From assembly GCA_918026815.1 (NCBI GenBank), contig CAKJVC010000171.1, positions 248,001-312,000 on the forward strand: a stretch of DNA of 64,000 nucleotides. Reading direction: 5' to 3'. Source of the DNA: Chalara sp. BL73 (lineage: Eukaryota > Ascomycota > Leotiomycetes > Helotiales). Position 1 is the stretch's first letter, and the number at the start of each line of letters is the position of its first letter. The position numbers and the translations under genes were made by a program. Shown in pieces: positions 46,217 through 56,904 of the stretch. A model generated the notes under the pieces. The model had not been told where the DNA came from. It saw only the letters and a program-made list of their open reading frames with translations, and ran no database searches.

Positions 46217-47061
46217 ACCGATTGAGGCTTGTGTAATCACAAAACACTCACCAGGTGGGGGAATAAAGGGGCGCAGCCTTAACTGGTCTCTTTCAGCCAA
46301 TAGCAATAGAATAATCAAACCAAATATTGGAGCCTCTACCTCTTTTGAGTTTTTGTCTAACCTGTATGAATCGCTTGTGCCTAACCTTGAGTGTGAGAAA
46401 CAAAATTGTATAATGCAGGTTATCGGGTCGAGCTAATAAGCTAGAGCAGAGCCATGATCCGAGCTTTCGGGCGGCATTTAAGGGAAGACGATACCGTGCT
46501 CTCTGTGTTGTAACATGTTTCGCCATCTTTCTAAAGGCCCGAGAATGTTAGAACAGTTGCTGCGCCATTATTATATTTAGTTGCAGTGAACACCAATACC
46601 AGAGGAAAGCCGAGTTTTTGCCAGCCGAGCTGAGATTCCAACAAATGAAGATCGTTCTACTCTGGGGGACGCGTGGCGGGGATCGGGATGCGATTGCTTG
46701 TCATGTCTTGGAGAATATGCTAGATGATAGCTTGTGTTGCTTGGGTTTGCTTGGGTTTGCTTGGAGTGGTGAAAAGGGAATGGAGGCATGCATCAGTGGT
46801 GACAAGTCATAGGGCAGGGTTCGGTAGAAGGATGGTCCGGCGGCCGCCTTTGTTTGGAACATGTATCGGAGCCGGGAGCGCTCATATTTATCTTTGATAG
46901 TGCTACAAATTCCTACTGATTTATAGTCTGCAATCGTTGCATAGGTATCATTGCTCTACACCCAGGTGTGGTCGCACACGAGGCGATTCTTGCTATTGCA
47001 GCATGTTTCGGTAATATTTTTATGACCGAGCAATATAAGAGCTCTGCCAAACTGCCTTAGT
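46217..47061. promoter_or_regulatory. Intergenic upstream of TBF1
   Basis: 845 bp containing the short tandem repeat at 46739-46764. No gene supported; two short ORFs at 46577-46812 are opposite-strand shadows of each other. Confidence 0.4.
46739..46764 (+). repeat. Short tandem repeat of GCTTGGGTTT
   Basis: Two and a half copies of a 10-bp unit, GCTTGGGTTT, about 300 bp upstream of the TBF1 start. The GGGTTTG core resembles part of a known Tbf1 site. Confidence 0.7.
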
Positions 47062-48956
47062 ATGGACAAGCCCGGTGAGTAGGAACAAGCACAATTTGGT
47101 CGTCTGCTATTGCAAAGCTAATTCAGGCATTTTTTGGCAGAAACTTCCATAGAGCATGAGTTGCATCCTGCTATTCAAGAGCTTTCCCAATATAGCTCGG
47201 AACTCGATGTTTTCAAACGACCACGGCTAGCAGACATCTATCACGCACCTGAAAAGCGCCAGAGAAAGACAATGGAAAAGGATGATAAATGCGTTATTCA
47301 TGCGAAAGCTTCTGCTGCTATAAAGAAGCACTTTGGCACGCCAGGACAACGTGGTGGCTTGTCCGTTTCAATGGAAGATCCGCATCTCCATATGCGTATC
47401 TTGTCCTTGCCAATATTAGAGAGTCTGGTACGTGCTTCTGCGTGAAAGTGTGCGGAGTATATACTTAGTTTTGAAAGTCCAAGCAGATAATTGGAACTCT
47501 GGGCCATGGGCCTTGCTCGGAGACCATGAAAATCACGACAGATCCAAATTCAGAGCATGGACAGGCATATTCTCCTTTGAAGTCGCTGTTTGACCAAACG
47601 AAAAAAATGTACTCTCAGCAGGCATGCTTTATTTCTGCAAATGATCTTAACATGACAGAGTCGAGTCACAAGGCAACAATTCACATTGCAAATCTCGCAA
47701 CTTTCGTCTCGAGTATCTTCGCCGGACATGCTGTTCTATTTTACGATTTGCATGACCATTTCATAGAGATGTTTACTCCTGATGGTGTCCCACTGCAAAA
47801 AGAACCTGCGCAACTCTTTATAAACTTCAAGTCTCAGATGTACCTTTCTACTGGTCAACAGGAAGAACGGCAACGTCCGAGGAGGGAGGATATCTTGGAA
47901 GAATTGTTTCCACTGGCCGTTGGAGAAACCCTTCTTCTTCGACATCCTGAGATGCCCTTGTCGCAAAGCGAACTGGACTTCGTGGCAGACTGCAAATCTA
48001 GGAGAGAAGAACTGCTGAATGCTTCAAATGACATATATTCTATACGTAAGTAGATTTATACTTTTGCGGTACAAACTGACACCCGTTAGAGGCCTTATCC
48101 GAGAAGTATACTTGGGAAAGCTTTTTGGAAAGCCTTCTTGCGTATCTCAAAACGGCATATGCACCTTTGATTAAGCCATTCATGAGGCGGCAGACGAAAA
48201 CAACATCAGCCCCGGCTCGAAAGAATATGGGCCACCATTATGCACATCACAAAAATGCTGCGTTTGGTCATACGAGCCACGATGTAGCAGCTGCAGCTGA
48301 TGAAGCCGTGCAGGCGAAGCTTACAAGTTTTGCGTATGTTATATGTCAGCGTCAAAGCCGCCAAGGTATGTCAAGGGTTGGACTACATCTCAGCCTATTC
48401 TAATGATAGTATAGTATCAAGGAAGCCACGCAAGCAACTGCTAGATAGCTTGTATCGGCAGGAGAATGATCCAATTTCTCATAGGAACGGAGCACAGACT
48501 ATATCTACAAAGTTATTATACAATCAAGGCCAACAAGCTGTTGCCGTGACCCAACCAACAACTCCCAAACGCCCTCGGGTGGTCGGCCAAAGGAGTCCGT
48601 GGAGCACTGAAGAGGAAATGGCATTGATGGCTGGTTTAGATGCCGTCAAAGGGAATCACTGGAGTGCCATCTTGTCTCTTTATGGGCCAGGAGGCACAAT
48701 TAGCGACGTGCTGAAGGACAGAAATCAAGTGCAGCTCAAGGACAAGGCTAGAAATCTGAAACTATTCTTTCTCAAGAGCGAGGCTGAAGTTCCTGATTGT
48801 CTCCAGAACGTTACTGGCGAACTGAGGACCCGAGCGCCATCCCAGGCGGCGAAAAAAGAAAAGCGAGCATGGGAGAAATACAGTGAAGAATATGCGAGAT
48901 CTAGCAACCTTATGGCTCGGGCTAGTGATCTCTATGAGAAGCAGACCAATGACTAG
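47062..48956 (+). CDS. tbf1: TRFH-Myb telomere-repeat factor Tbf1
   Basis: Exons 47062-47074, 47141-47427, 47487-48045, 48090-48365 and 48415-48956 give 558 residues. Exon 1 codes only MDKP; the split Glu codon restores ETSIEHELHPAIQELSQYSS. Residues 90-330 form the TRFH-like dimerisation region (IIGTLGHGPCSETMKITTDP, SPLKSLFDQTKKMY). The Myb/telobox domain (about 439-498) has SPWSTEEEMALMAGLDAVKG, NHWSAILSLYGPGGTISDVL and the telobox core VQLKDKARN (484-492), the fungal Tbf1 form of the canonical VDLKDKWRN. Tbf1 binds TTAGGG-type repeats at subtelomeres and gene promoters. Exon 5 must begin after TATAG (48414), since the earlier GATAG would give an immediate stop. At 558 aa it is at the short end for filamentous fungi, with little N-terminal extension. 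Confidence 0.9.
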
Positions 48957-50632
48957 AACGGTTCTAAGCAACCCTAGTCACCGAAAGGTACTCACGTCAA
49001 ACTTTGTAGAATTGTCGAACATAGCCTATGACTATAGCTTGACGCCTTGTTCTTCAAAAAGGCTACGGGGGGCACCTCTTACAAGGAAAGTCCGAAAGCA
49101 TGGGCATGTGCAGAGGCTATTGCATGAGGTATGCAGATTACATTCCTTTCCTAACAGAAATATATTAAAGAGCTAACTTTACGGTCGAGCCAGATAGGAT
49201 ATGGTGAAGTCTGTCCGAGTACTGGAATATGTTAGTTCTTACTATCTAGAGCAAGCCCGCACGCACTACCAGTATACCCCAGACTAAAGAAAAAGGCTGC
49301 AGAGAATGGAGATAAGAATTGGGACGCTTGTAGCAGGACAGCTAATGAGAGTGCCCGCGATTGCTACCTGGAAAGGGCGAAAATAAGATGGCTCGATGTT
49401 ATACATACAAATACAATCTACCCTTCTGTCCGTAGCTTCAGTTGTGACCATGACAGTAGTTGCCAGAGGAACTGTTACCAGCCACGATCTACTAACAAAG
49501 AATCCGCGTTAAAGCCATCACACACGACTCATTGCAGACTATATCGGAAGTATGTTGAAGATGACATCCGAAATGCCATTAGACCGACAAGTCAGGCTCG
49601 AGTAGCTTGTTCCCCAGGAATTCTCGCCGGAGTCAAACCCGCGTCAGTGGAATGATGGGCCAGCCATAATCGTCCCATAATTTTCGGGTCTCGCTTTGAT
49701 TGGGTCTTTTACCTCGCAGTAAAAGGGGCCGAGATATCAATGTGGGTGAGGGGTCGAGATGCTTATCAAAACATCAACAAAGGGGAACATCCACGTTGAC
49801 CGTTAAAGTTACATGAGGTTGGTAAAGAAGTAGTTAAATTAGTGTTTTTTTTTTTCTTTCTTTTTTTTTTTTTTAGAATGCATAATAGGTCCTGCATTTG
49901 TGCTTCCTAGCGACCCTGCTTTCAAACGCCGATCCGACCCAAACCTGCGCCTTTGTTGACCTTTCTTCGATTCTACTCTGTAAGCAGAGCGAGGCGAGGC
50001 TGCACAGTGGCGTGGCGGATTGCCCCTCGATGGTTGTCATCGGCAACTGTGGAGAAAAAGGGAAAGCTGCTGGCGGGTCACAACTGAAAGGAGATCCGGA
50101 GAGACATAAACTTGTCGAATCAGAAGCTACGCATGCCGTTTTGCTCTGTGGTACCCTGGCTTGAAACTGGAGCCCAAGACGTAACAAAGCAGTTAGAGAA
50201 GTTGGAGAAGTTGCTGCAACAGACTGTACTCAGAACTGCTACCCCACTTCCTTCAAAAGGTCTGAGACCATTACTCATGCAGCTATTTTGCGGTGCAAAG
50301 GAAGAGCATTTTGGCAAGGTTCATAGCAGATAGATAGTACTTACGGAGTACAGGAGGCGTGCCATGGCAATGGCCTACAGTAGCCTAGGTAGTACAAAAT
50401 TTGAATCACTTACTAAATGTGAGAAAGCGTGCCGAGCTCGAACGGAGCTCTCATCCACTTTCAAAAGGAAGCTCTACCCCGCCCCATCCTTCCTCCCCTC
50501 CACATACCACAAATCTTCCTCCAGAACTATTAAAATCTTATTCCCATCTGCCATTGCAGTCATCTCTGAAAAACACTTCCTAAAATACAATTACATTGAA
50601 GAAAATTTGATACCCATACAAAAACTGCCATA
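48957..50632. promoter_or_regulatory. Intergenic, TBF1 3' region and aldehyde dehydrogenase promoter
   Basis: 1676 bp. It contains a T-rich tract at 49845-49874 and a CT/CA-rich leader at 50478-50530 before the dehydrogenase start. The open frames at 49873-50187 overlap on both strands; no gene supported. Confidence 0.45.
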
Positions 50633-52416
50633 ATGACCACAGTCGAGCTCTCCACGCCATCGACTGGCAAATATACACAACCAACTGGTTTGTAAGTGCC
50701 CCCCAAACTCACCAGTTTGTTCTACAGCTCAGTTAACAATATTTGCCACTTAGATTCATCAACAACGAATGGGTCAAGGGTGTTGACGGCAAGACCTTCG
50801 AGACCATCAATCCCTCCACAGAAGAAGTTATCACTTCGGTTCACGAGGCCACCGAGAAAGATGGTATGTTACATTAATGAGCGGAATTCCTCCGCATTGC
50901 AGTTTCGTTTCACAAGCTTCCCCGCAGGACACAGCTTTGAAAGATTAGTCAACAAGGCTACTCCAACTCCGTAGCTGCGATTCTTTGATGCTACACTCCA
51001 TATCTGTGCTTCTCGTTATGGCTGCTAACTTTGATAATTCGCAGTTGACATCGCGGTTGCTGCCGCTCGCAAGGCATTTGAAGGACCATGGAGCAAGGTT
51101 ACCCCAGAACAGCGAGGCAAATACTTGGTAAACCTTGCCAATATCTTGGAGAAGAATACCGACCTACTGGCTGCCGTCGAGGCTTTGGATAACGGAAAGT
51201 CTTTCGGCATGGCAAAGGGTGATGTTGGAGCTGTCGTAGGCTGCTTAAGATACTATGGAGGCTGGGCCGACAAGATTGAGGGCAAGGTCATTGACACAAA
51301 TTCGGATACCTTCTCATACACAAAGCAAGAGCCCGTAAGTTCCCACTTGTAAAGAATTGCAGGAAAGGCGTCTAACAATGTCAGGTTGGTGTTTGTGGCC
51401 AAATTATCCCATGGAACTTCCCATTGCTCATGTGGGCCTGGAAGATCGGTCCTGCTGTAGCTACTGGTAACACTGTAGTCCTTAAGACTGCTGAGCAGAC
51501 TCCTCTTTCCGCCCTTGTTGCTGCCAACTTCGTTAAGGAGGCTGGTTTCCCACCAGGAGTTATTAACATCATTTCCGGTTTTGGAAAGATTGCCGGTGCA
51601 GCTCTTTCTTCACATATGGACGTTGATAAGATTGCTTTCACTGGATCCACCGTCGTTGGGCGTCAAATCATGAAGGCTGCTGCTGGATCCAACTTGAAGA
51701 AGGTGACTCTTGAACTCGGAGGAAAGTCGCCCAATATTGTCTTTAATGACGCAGATATTGAGAACGCGATTTCCTGGGTCAACTTCGGAATCTTTTTCAA
51801 TCACGGCCAATGCTGCTGTGCAGGCTCGCGTATCTATGTTCAATCTGGAATCTACGACAAATTCGTCGAGCGCTTCAAGGCCCGTGCCCTTGCAAACAAG
51901 GTCGGAGATCCATTCGGAGCCGACACCTTCCAAGGTCCACAAGTTTCTCAGCTCCAATTTGACCGTATCATGGGTTACATTGATGCAGGTAAGAAGGAGG
52001 GCGCTACTGTTGTTACCGGAGGCGAACGTCACGGCGACAAGGGATACTTCATCAAGCCTACTATTTTCTCTAATGTCACTGAGGACATGAAGATTATGCA
52101 AGAGGAGATCTTTGGTCCTGTCTGCTCAATTGCCAAGTTTGAGACTGAGGAGGAAATTCTCAAGACTGCCAACAACTCTACATACGGTCTTGCAGCAGCC
52201 GTCCATACCACAAACCTCAATACCGCCATCCGCGTTTCCAATGCTCTTCGCGCCGGTACCGTCTGGGTCAACCAGTACAATATGCTTCACTGGCAGCTGC
52301 CATTCGGTGGTTACAAGGAGTCCGGTATTGGCCGTGAGTTAGGTGAGGCTGCGCTTTCCAACTATACTCAAACCAAGACTGTTTCTATCCGTCTAGCTGA
52401 TGCTATCTTCGGTTAA
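50633..52416 (+). CDS. aldA: NAD(P)+-dependent aldehyde dehydrogenase
   Basis: Exons 50633-50691, 50754-50863, 51045-51334 and 51385-52416 give 496 residues, the normal class 1/2 length. Motifs: [20 protein letters not shown] at the start, PWNFPLLMW (oxyanion Asn164), FTGSTVVG (cofactor), LELGGKSPN (general base Glu263), GQCCCAGSR with catalytic Cys297 as the middle of three Cys, EEIFGPV and [12 protein letters not shown]. It oxidises acetaldehyde and other aldehydes to acids in the cytosol; in aspergilli the homologue works in ethanol use. No mitochondrial presequence. Codon use is strongly biased (many C-ending codons), as in highly expressed genes. Intact. Confidence 0.96.
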
Positions 52417-53560
52417 ATTGGGAATGGAATGGAAATGAAATGAAAACAAAATGGCTTCGGAGCAAGGATGTTCAATGTGTATATGATTAGCTTTAGTTAT
52501 GCAACTAAATTAACGCTGTGCTCCTGATATCTTCTTTCCATTGTATATCTATTAAGGGGTGACACTTGCGAGAAGTGAGGCTGCATCGTTGATGAACCAT
52601 TAAATGCAGGAACAGGCTGGGCAGGCGACTATTGAGAGTCTTCCATTTGTCCGTACGTAGTAATGCAAGGTCCTTAAAGAACTAGACATGGCATGATTTC
52701 TCCATCTCTCCGCACGCAAACACCCCCCAAATCCGCCTCAGAGGCACAGCATGCAAGGTGCTGGTGAGCCAGACCACTCTTATGCAGCGCTTTTATGCAG
52801 CAGCTGCAGGCTGTCAATTAGATTGCACGACGCGGCACCTCGGTGTTCTCTAGCGAGATGCTACAGCATCATGAAGCCAAAAATAAAAAAGGAGAAAAAA
52901 ATGGGATATACTCGGCGGCGGCGAAATCAGCGACCAACATATCAAGCTCTTTATGTTTCTCACCAGAGCACCGTGGCCGCTTCGGGAGCGTGTGAGGGCG
53001 AGATTATTAGCGATTTTGCGCAGAGGGCCCCTTGGGGTGCAGAGAGCGTCAGGCGGCGCAAGCAGGTCGTTCTGTGCGGCGGGCTCGTGTAAGCTCTAGA
53101 CGCCTGCTGTTGAAGCATTGGTTTAATATATCTTTGATGCTGCCAAGGCATGGCTCCGTTTTGTGAGCTGTATGCTCGCTACCTGAACATTCATTCTAGC
53201 ACCATTCAAATTTTTAGAACGCAGAGACTGGCGGGCACTAAGTCACCTTGGTTTCGCAGGGGCTGAGACAAAATGATCATGTATAATAGATCGATTCGTA
53301 GACTAATTCAACGTAAGGGTATCGAGGGTATCGCGTTTCGTTTGTGATGGCACACACAAGCCACATAACCATAGGCCGGCGCATCAACAACGGGGTATTG
53401 AGAGAAGTAAAAACATCCGCCATCGCAAAAGGAAAAACACGATAAGGTATCCTAACCACCCTATATTTTCACTTCCACCATTACTACACTCTCCTTCTCT
53501 CCGCTGCGATATGCTTGTATAGACGATAACGAGCTAGTACGTTGATATATGTAGAGATGC
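52417..53560. other. Convergent intergenic region, aldehyde dehydrogenase / Pro-Ala-Glu protein
   Basis: 1144 bp between convergent stops. A 113-codon ORF (52751-53092) is basic and low quality. No gene supported. Confidence 0.4.
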
Positions 53561-54572
53561 TTATGGAGCAGCTGGGGTAGCGGTAGCAGCAGCTACGGGA
53601 GGGCTGTTTTATGCTTGGTTAGTGACGATCATAACCAAGGATTCGACGGATATATCGACATCTGAGATTCGATAACCCGCCCTTTCAGTTTCTACTTACG
53701 CTGGGACATCATCGGCCTTCTTCTCCGCAGCTGGCTCGGCAGCCTTGGCCGGCTCCTCGACCTTGGGGGTCGCCTCGACTGGTGCAGCGGGAGTTGCTAG
53801 CATTGGTTAGAAGTCGATGTGAGAACAATGTGCTTGGACTTACGAGCAGTTGCAGGCGCGGTAGTCTCAGCTGCAGGTGCAGCAGGCTCTGCCTTAGGAG
53901 CCTCAGCAGGAGCTGGAGTAGGGGCTTCGGCTGGCTTGGCCTCCGCTATTTCACGACCGTCAGTAATGGTAAGCTTGACAGATACAAATATATATATATA
54001 ATTTACCCGCTAGAGCAGCAGTAGGGGCCGCAGTCACAGGGGCGGCAGCTGGCGTTGCCTCAGTAGCAGGCTTTGGCTCTTCAGGCTTTGTCTCAGTGGC
54101 AGGTGCTGGGGTTGGCTCGGTTGGTTTAGCAGCCTACAATAGAGTTAGCTTTGCCTTATCACGAAGAGGACCGGAGCTGAGGCACGATTCATGGGGCATC
54201 TTGTATATCTGCCCGATCACTAGAAAGACATATCTGGTAGAAAGATTTTCCGCCAAATATACAGAGATCTGCCTATGAAACAGTCCGCTACCTTGGGATA
54301 TTTATCCCTAGTGTTGACATACCTCGACTGGCTTATCTTCAGTCTTTTTTGCGGATTTCTTCTTGAAGATACTCTTGAGCCTGGCCTTCAGGTCATTGAT
54401 CGCGTTAGGTGCTACATTAAGGGTACCATGTTAGCTATTGCCTCGACAATGAACACAATCGATCGCAGGAGGCCAGCTGAGGCTTCGGAAAGACGAGGGA
54501 TATTGCCCGACACAGGGCACTGTCCGCAATTGAAACTATTGGACGTTGAGAAGACATACGTATTCCAGGCAT
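53561..54572 (-). CDS. Small Pro/Ala/Glu-rich protein with basic N-terminus, 156 aa
   Basis: Six small exons (54572-54560, 54411-54323, 54133-54007, 53945-53844, 53796-53700, 53603-53561) give 156 residues. The N-terminus MPGIPPNAINDLKARLKSIF is followed by KKKSAKKTEDKPVE, a basic amphipathic helix that may bind membrane or nucleic acid. The rest is almost wholly Ala, Pro, Glu, Thr and Lys (such as PTPAPATETKPEEPKPATEA), intrinsically disordered, ending ATATPAAP. Every intron has a good donor and acceptor, and all frames close. Exon 4 (102 nt, phase 1 on both sides) could be skipped without changing frame. Function unknown. Five introns in a 156-codon gene is high. Confidence 0.8.
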
Positions 54573-55208
54573 ATTGAGGGATGATATAAGCTAATGGCTT
54601 TAGTTGCTATATGTGTTGTTTGTTGAAAGTGTGGTAAGAAAGAGTAAGGAGTGAGTAAGATGAGAGGAGAGCGGGTAGATTGCAGGGCCAGGATGAGCGC
54701 CAAGACAATATAATCTAGACCCGTTTTAGTAGTCCACTAATGATTGTTTAATATGCTTGGCTTTCAATGTTTGAGTAACTGCACTTATGCTGGTAATTAT
54801 AAACTCAGCTATTCAACTTGAGCCATGTTTGAAACAGTTGAAACCACTCATAGAGAAAATTATGCACAGAACTTATACGGGCTCATCAAGTTGAATATTA
54901 GTTATACCCAAGCTTAAATCATCGTCTAAGCATACCTGATAAGAGAAGTACAGATCATGATATTGCGATTATATTCACTGCCTGGGACACTTCTGGCTTC
55001 CCGAAATCGACTAGGGAGTGATTTCCAGTTGTTCATCCGTTCTTCTGCCTCATTTTCGTCCACATCCTGCCATCAAGCACGGGTCATTTCTTTCTTGCCT
55101 AAGACACCTCTAGGCATTATGTAGAGGCTAATACAGTACCCGGTCATAGACATGAAAGGTCATAGATTGCCAAAGGATGAAATCTGAAATTGGCCTTGGT
55201 GCGATATC
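54573..55208. promoter_or_regulatory. Intergenic, promoter of the Pro/Ala/Glu-rich gene and RRD1 3' end
   Basis: 636 bp, AT-rich; no gene seen. Confidence 0.4.
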
Positions 55209-56674
55209 TTACTTGGCCCATGGTGCTTTCGTGGGTCCATCTGGCGGCGGGATGCTTCTTCCTGGTGATCGCAAAGTGGATGGATTGCTTCTCGTCGTGG
55301 AAGCTTGTCCAGGAGGTGGTGGCCGTGACGTTGCGGCCCATGGCGCTGCTGTTACATTAGTTGCTGTATTTGCCCAAGGTGCTCTTGTAGTCTCTTGTGG
55401 CGCCCGACTAGCTCCACTACTGTTCGGTTGACTTGAGCTATGCGCTGTCGTCATTGCAGCTGTGGCGTTTGGGTCCTGATCCCAGCTAAAGAGTGACCCA
55501 AAAGGGAAGTGCTGCACAACAGGGAACTTCGAAAGCACTTCTGCATTGTACATTTTGATCATGCCCTGGTCTAGTGTTAGAGATTCAGAATGACATGAGA
55601 ACGATGTGAAACAAACCTTATTGATCTTGCCCCACCCTGAACGAACGCCTGAAATATCAAAGAGAATAGGACTGTGCTCCCAGAACGGACCTGTTTTAAC
55701 ATCGTTGATGAAGCCAACAGCAGAGAAATACATGTTATGTTGCCTTTCTTGATCAACAACATCCTTCTTCGCGATATCCCCAGGGTTTGGAGAGCCAGGC
55801 AAGAAGCCTTCTACAGGCATTGCATCTGCTTCTGTTATGGCGGGACAATACTGAGATGATCCAAATATGTAAGGTAGAAATGAATGATCATCTAATCCCC
55901 ATACTCCATGTGACCCAGCTGGTTCAAGTGTGTACGTGAGAATCAAGCGACGGACTACACGAAGGTATCTATAGCAAAATACATATCAGCACTTCATAGG
56001 TTAAAGTAACATAAGGCATTAACAACTTACGGCTCAATAATGTTCACTACAATACTTCTCTCCAGTGATCTGCCTTGAACTAGATCGTTGGTGAAGCCAC
56101 CCAGCTTCCAAATGCAACCAAGAAATGCAAGAAAACTGAGCTCGTGCCCCGTACCATAATCTAGTCTTTGGGAACTACCAAAAGCACCGAGAAGATAGGG
56201 AGTGAGCTCGTCCAACACTGACACTTCATCTGTGGCACCGAAGGCTATGACTTCCGATGGTAAATAAGTATGAAGAAGATCTTGTACTCGTGACTCTAGA
56301 ATCTCATACCATTTCCTAAAACTCACATTGCCAAATCTCCGAGGTCCGGGATCAGGAGGTGCTTCGTCAATGAAAGCGTCTATCTTTTGCAACAATTCCT
56401 GAAGCTCGCGGACAGGCTCGGATTGGATGATTGCATTCGAATCAAGCTGCCATATTTCAACCCGGTCTAAACCAGGGGTCTTGCTAGGACACATAGCCAT
56501 ATTAAGCCGCATAACAAAGATGCCAATATCTCCATAGCTTTTTGACGTCAAGAAATGTGCTACATCATGACCTTCGTGGATTCTCTTCGTTGGCTTCACA
56601 AATGTATGAGACTTTGATCGATCCAGTATGGATAAGTGACCAACGGGGAGACTAATTTGTGGCATAGAACTCAT
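55209..56674 (-). CDS. rrd1: PP2A phosphatase activator / PTPA-type prolyl isomerase Rrd1
   Basis: Exons 56674-56031, 55968-55617 and 55565-55209 give 450 residues. Conserved PTPA features are [56 protein letters not shown] (the active-site region), [34 protein letters not shown] and [20 protein letters not shown]. Rrd1 folds and activates type 2A phosphatases in cytosol and nucleus. The last 90 residues are a disordered extension holding three copies of an APWA motif ([21 protein letters not shown]). The final stop TAA overlaps a GTAAGA donor-like sequence, so an alternative C-terminal exon cannot be excluded. Its start is only 230 bp from that of the divergent AT-hook gene. Confidence 0.94.
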
Positions 56675-56904
56675 GACTGCTTGTTATTTTCTAAAACTTC
56701 GTTGATGTACAACTTGTGATGAGGACCCATCTCATCCTTTCTCCCAGCCTTGCCAAGTTCAATCACGAGACACTGTGACTGATATCTCGATATGGTTGGC
56801 TGAACAACGCAAGTGGCTCCACAGAATAACAGAGCCAATATACTGTTACAGGAGACTATGGTGGTTTCTAAGGGTATTGTTTTCGAAATCTATTGGAAGA
56901 CATC
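56675..56904. promoter_or_regulatory. 230-bp bidirectional promoter, RRD1 / AT-hook gene
   Basis: The shortest start-to-start spacing in the window. Both genes must share this region, including both 5' UTRs. No specific motif identified. Confidence 0.6.

Noticed and set aside
46068..46436. 122-codon ORF overlapping the 3' end of the 159-aa ORF
   Set aside because: Less protein-like and lacks a good start context; the upstream ORF is preferred.
49873..50187. 104-codon minus-strand ORF opposite an 88-codon plus-strand ORF
   Set aside because: Mirror ORFs in mixed sequence with no conserved motif.
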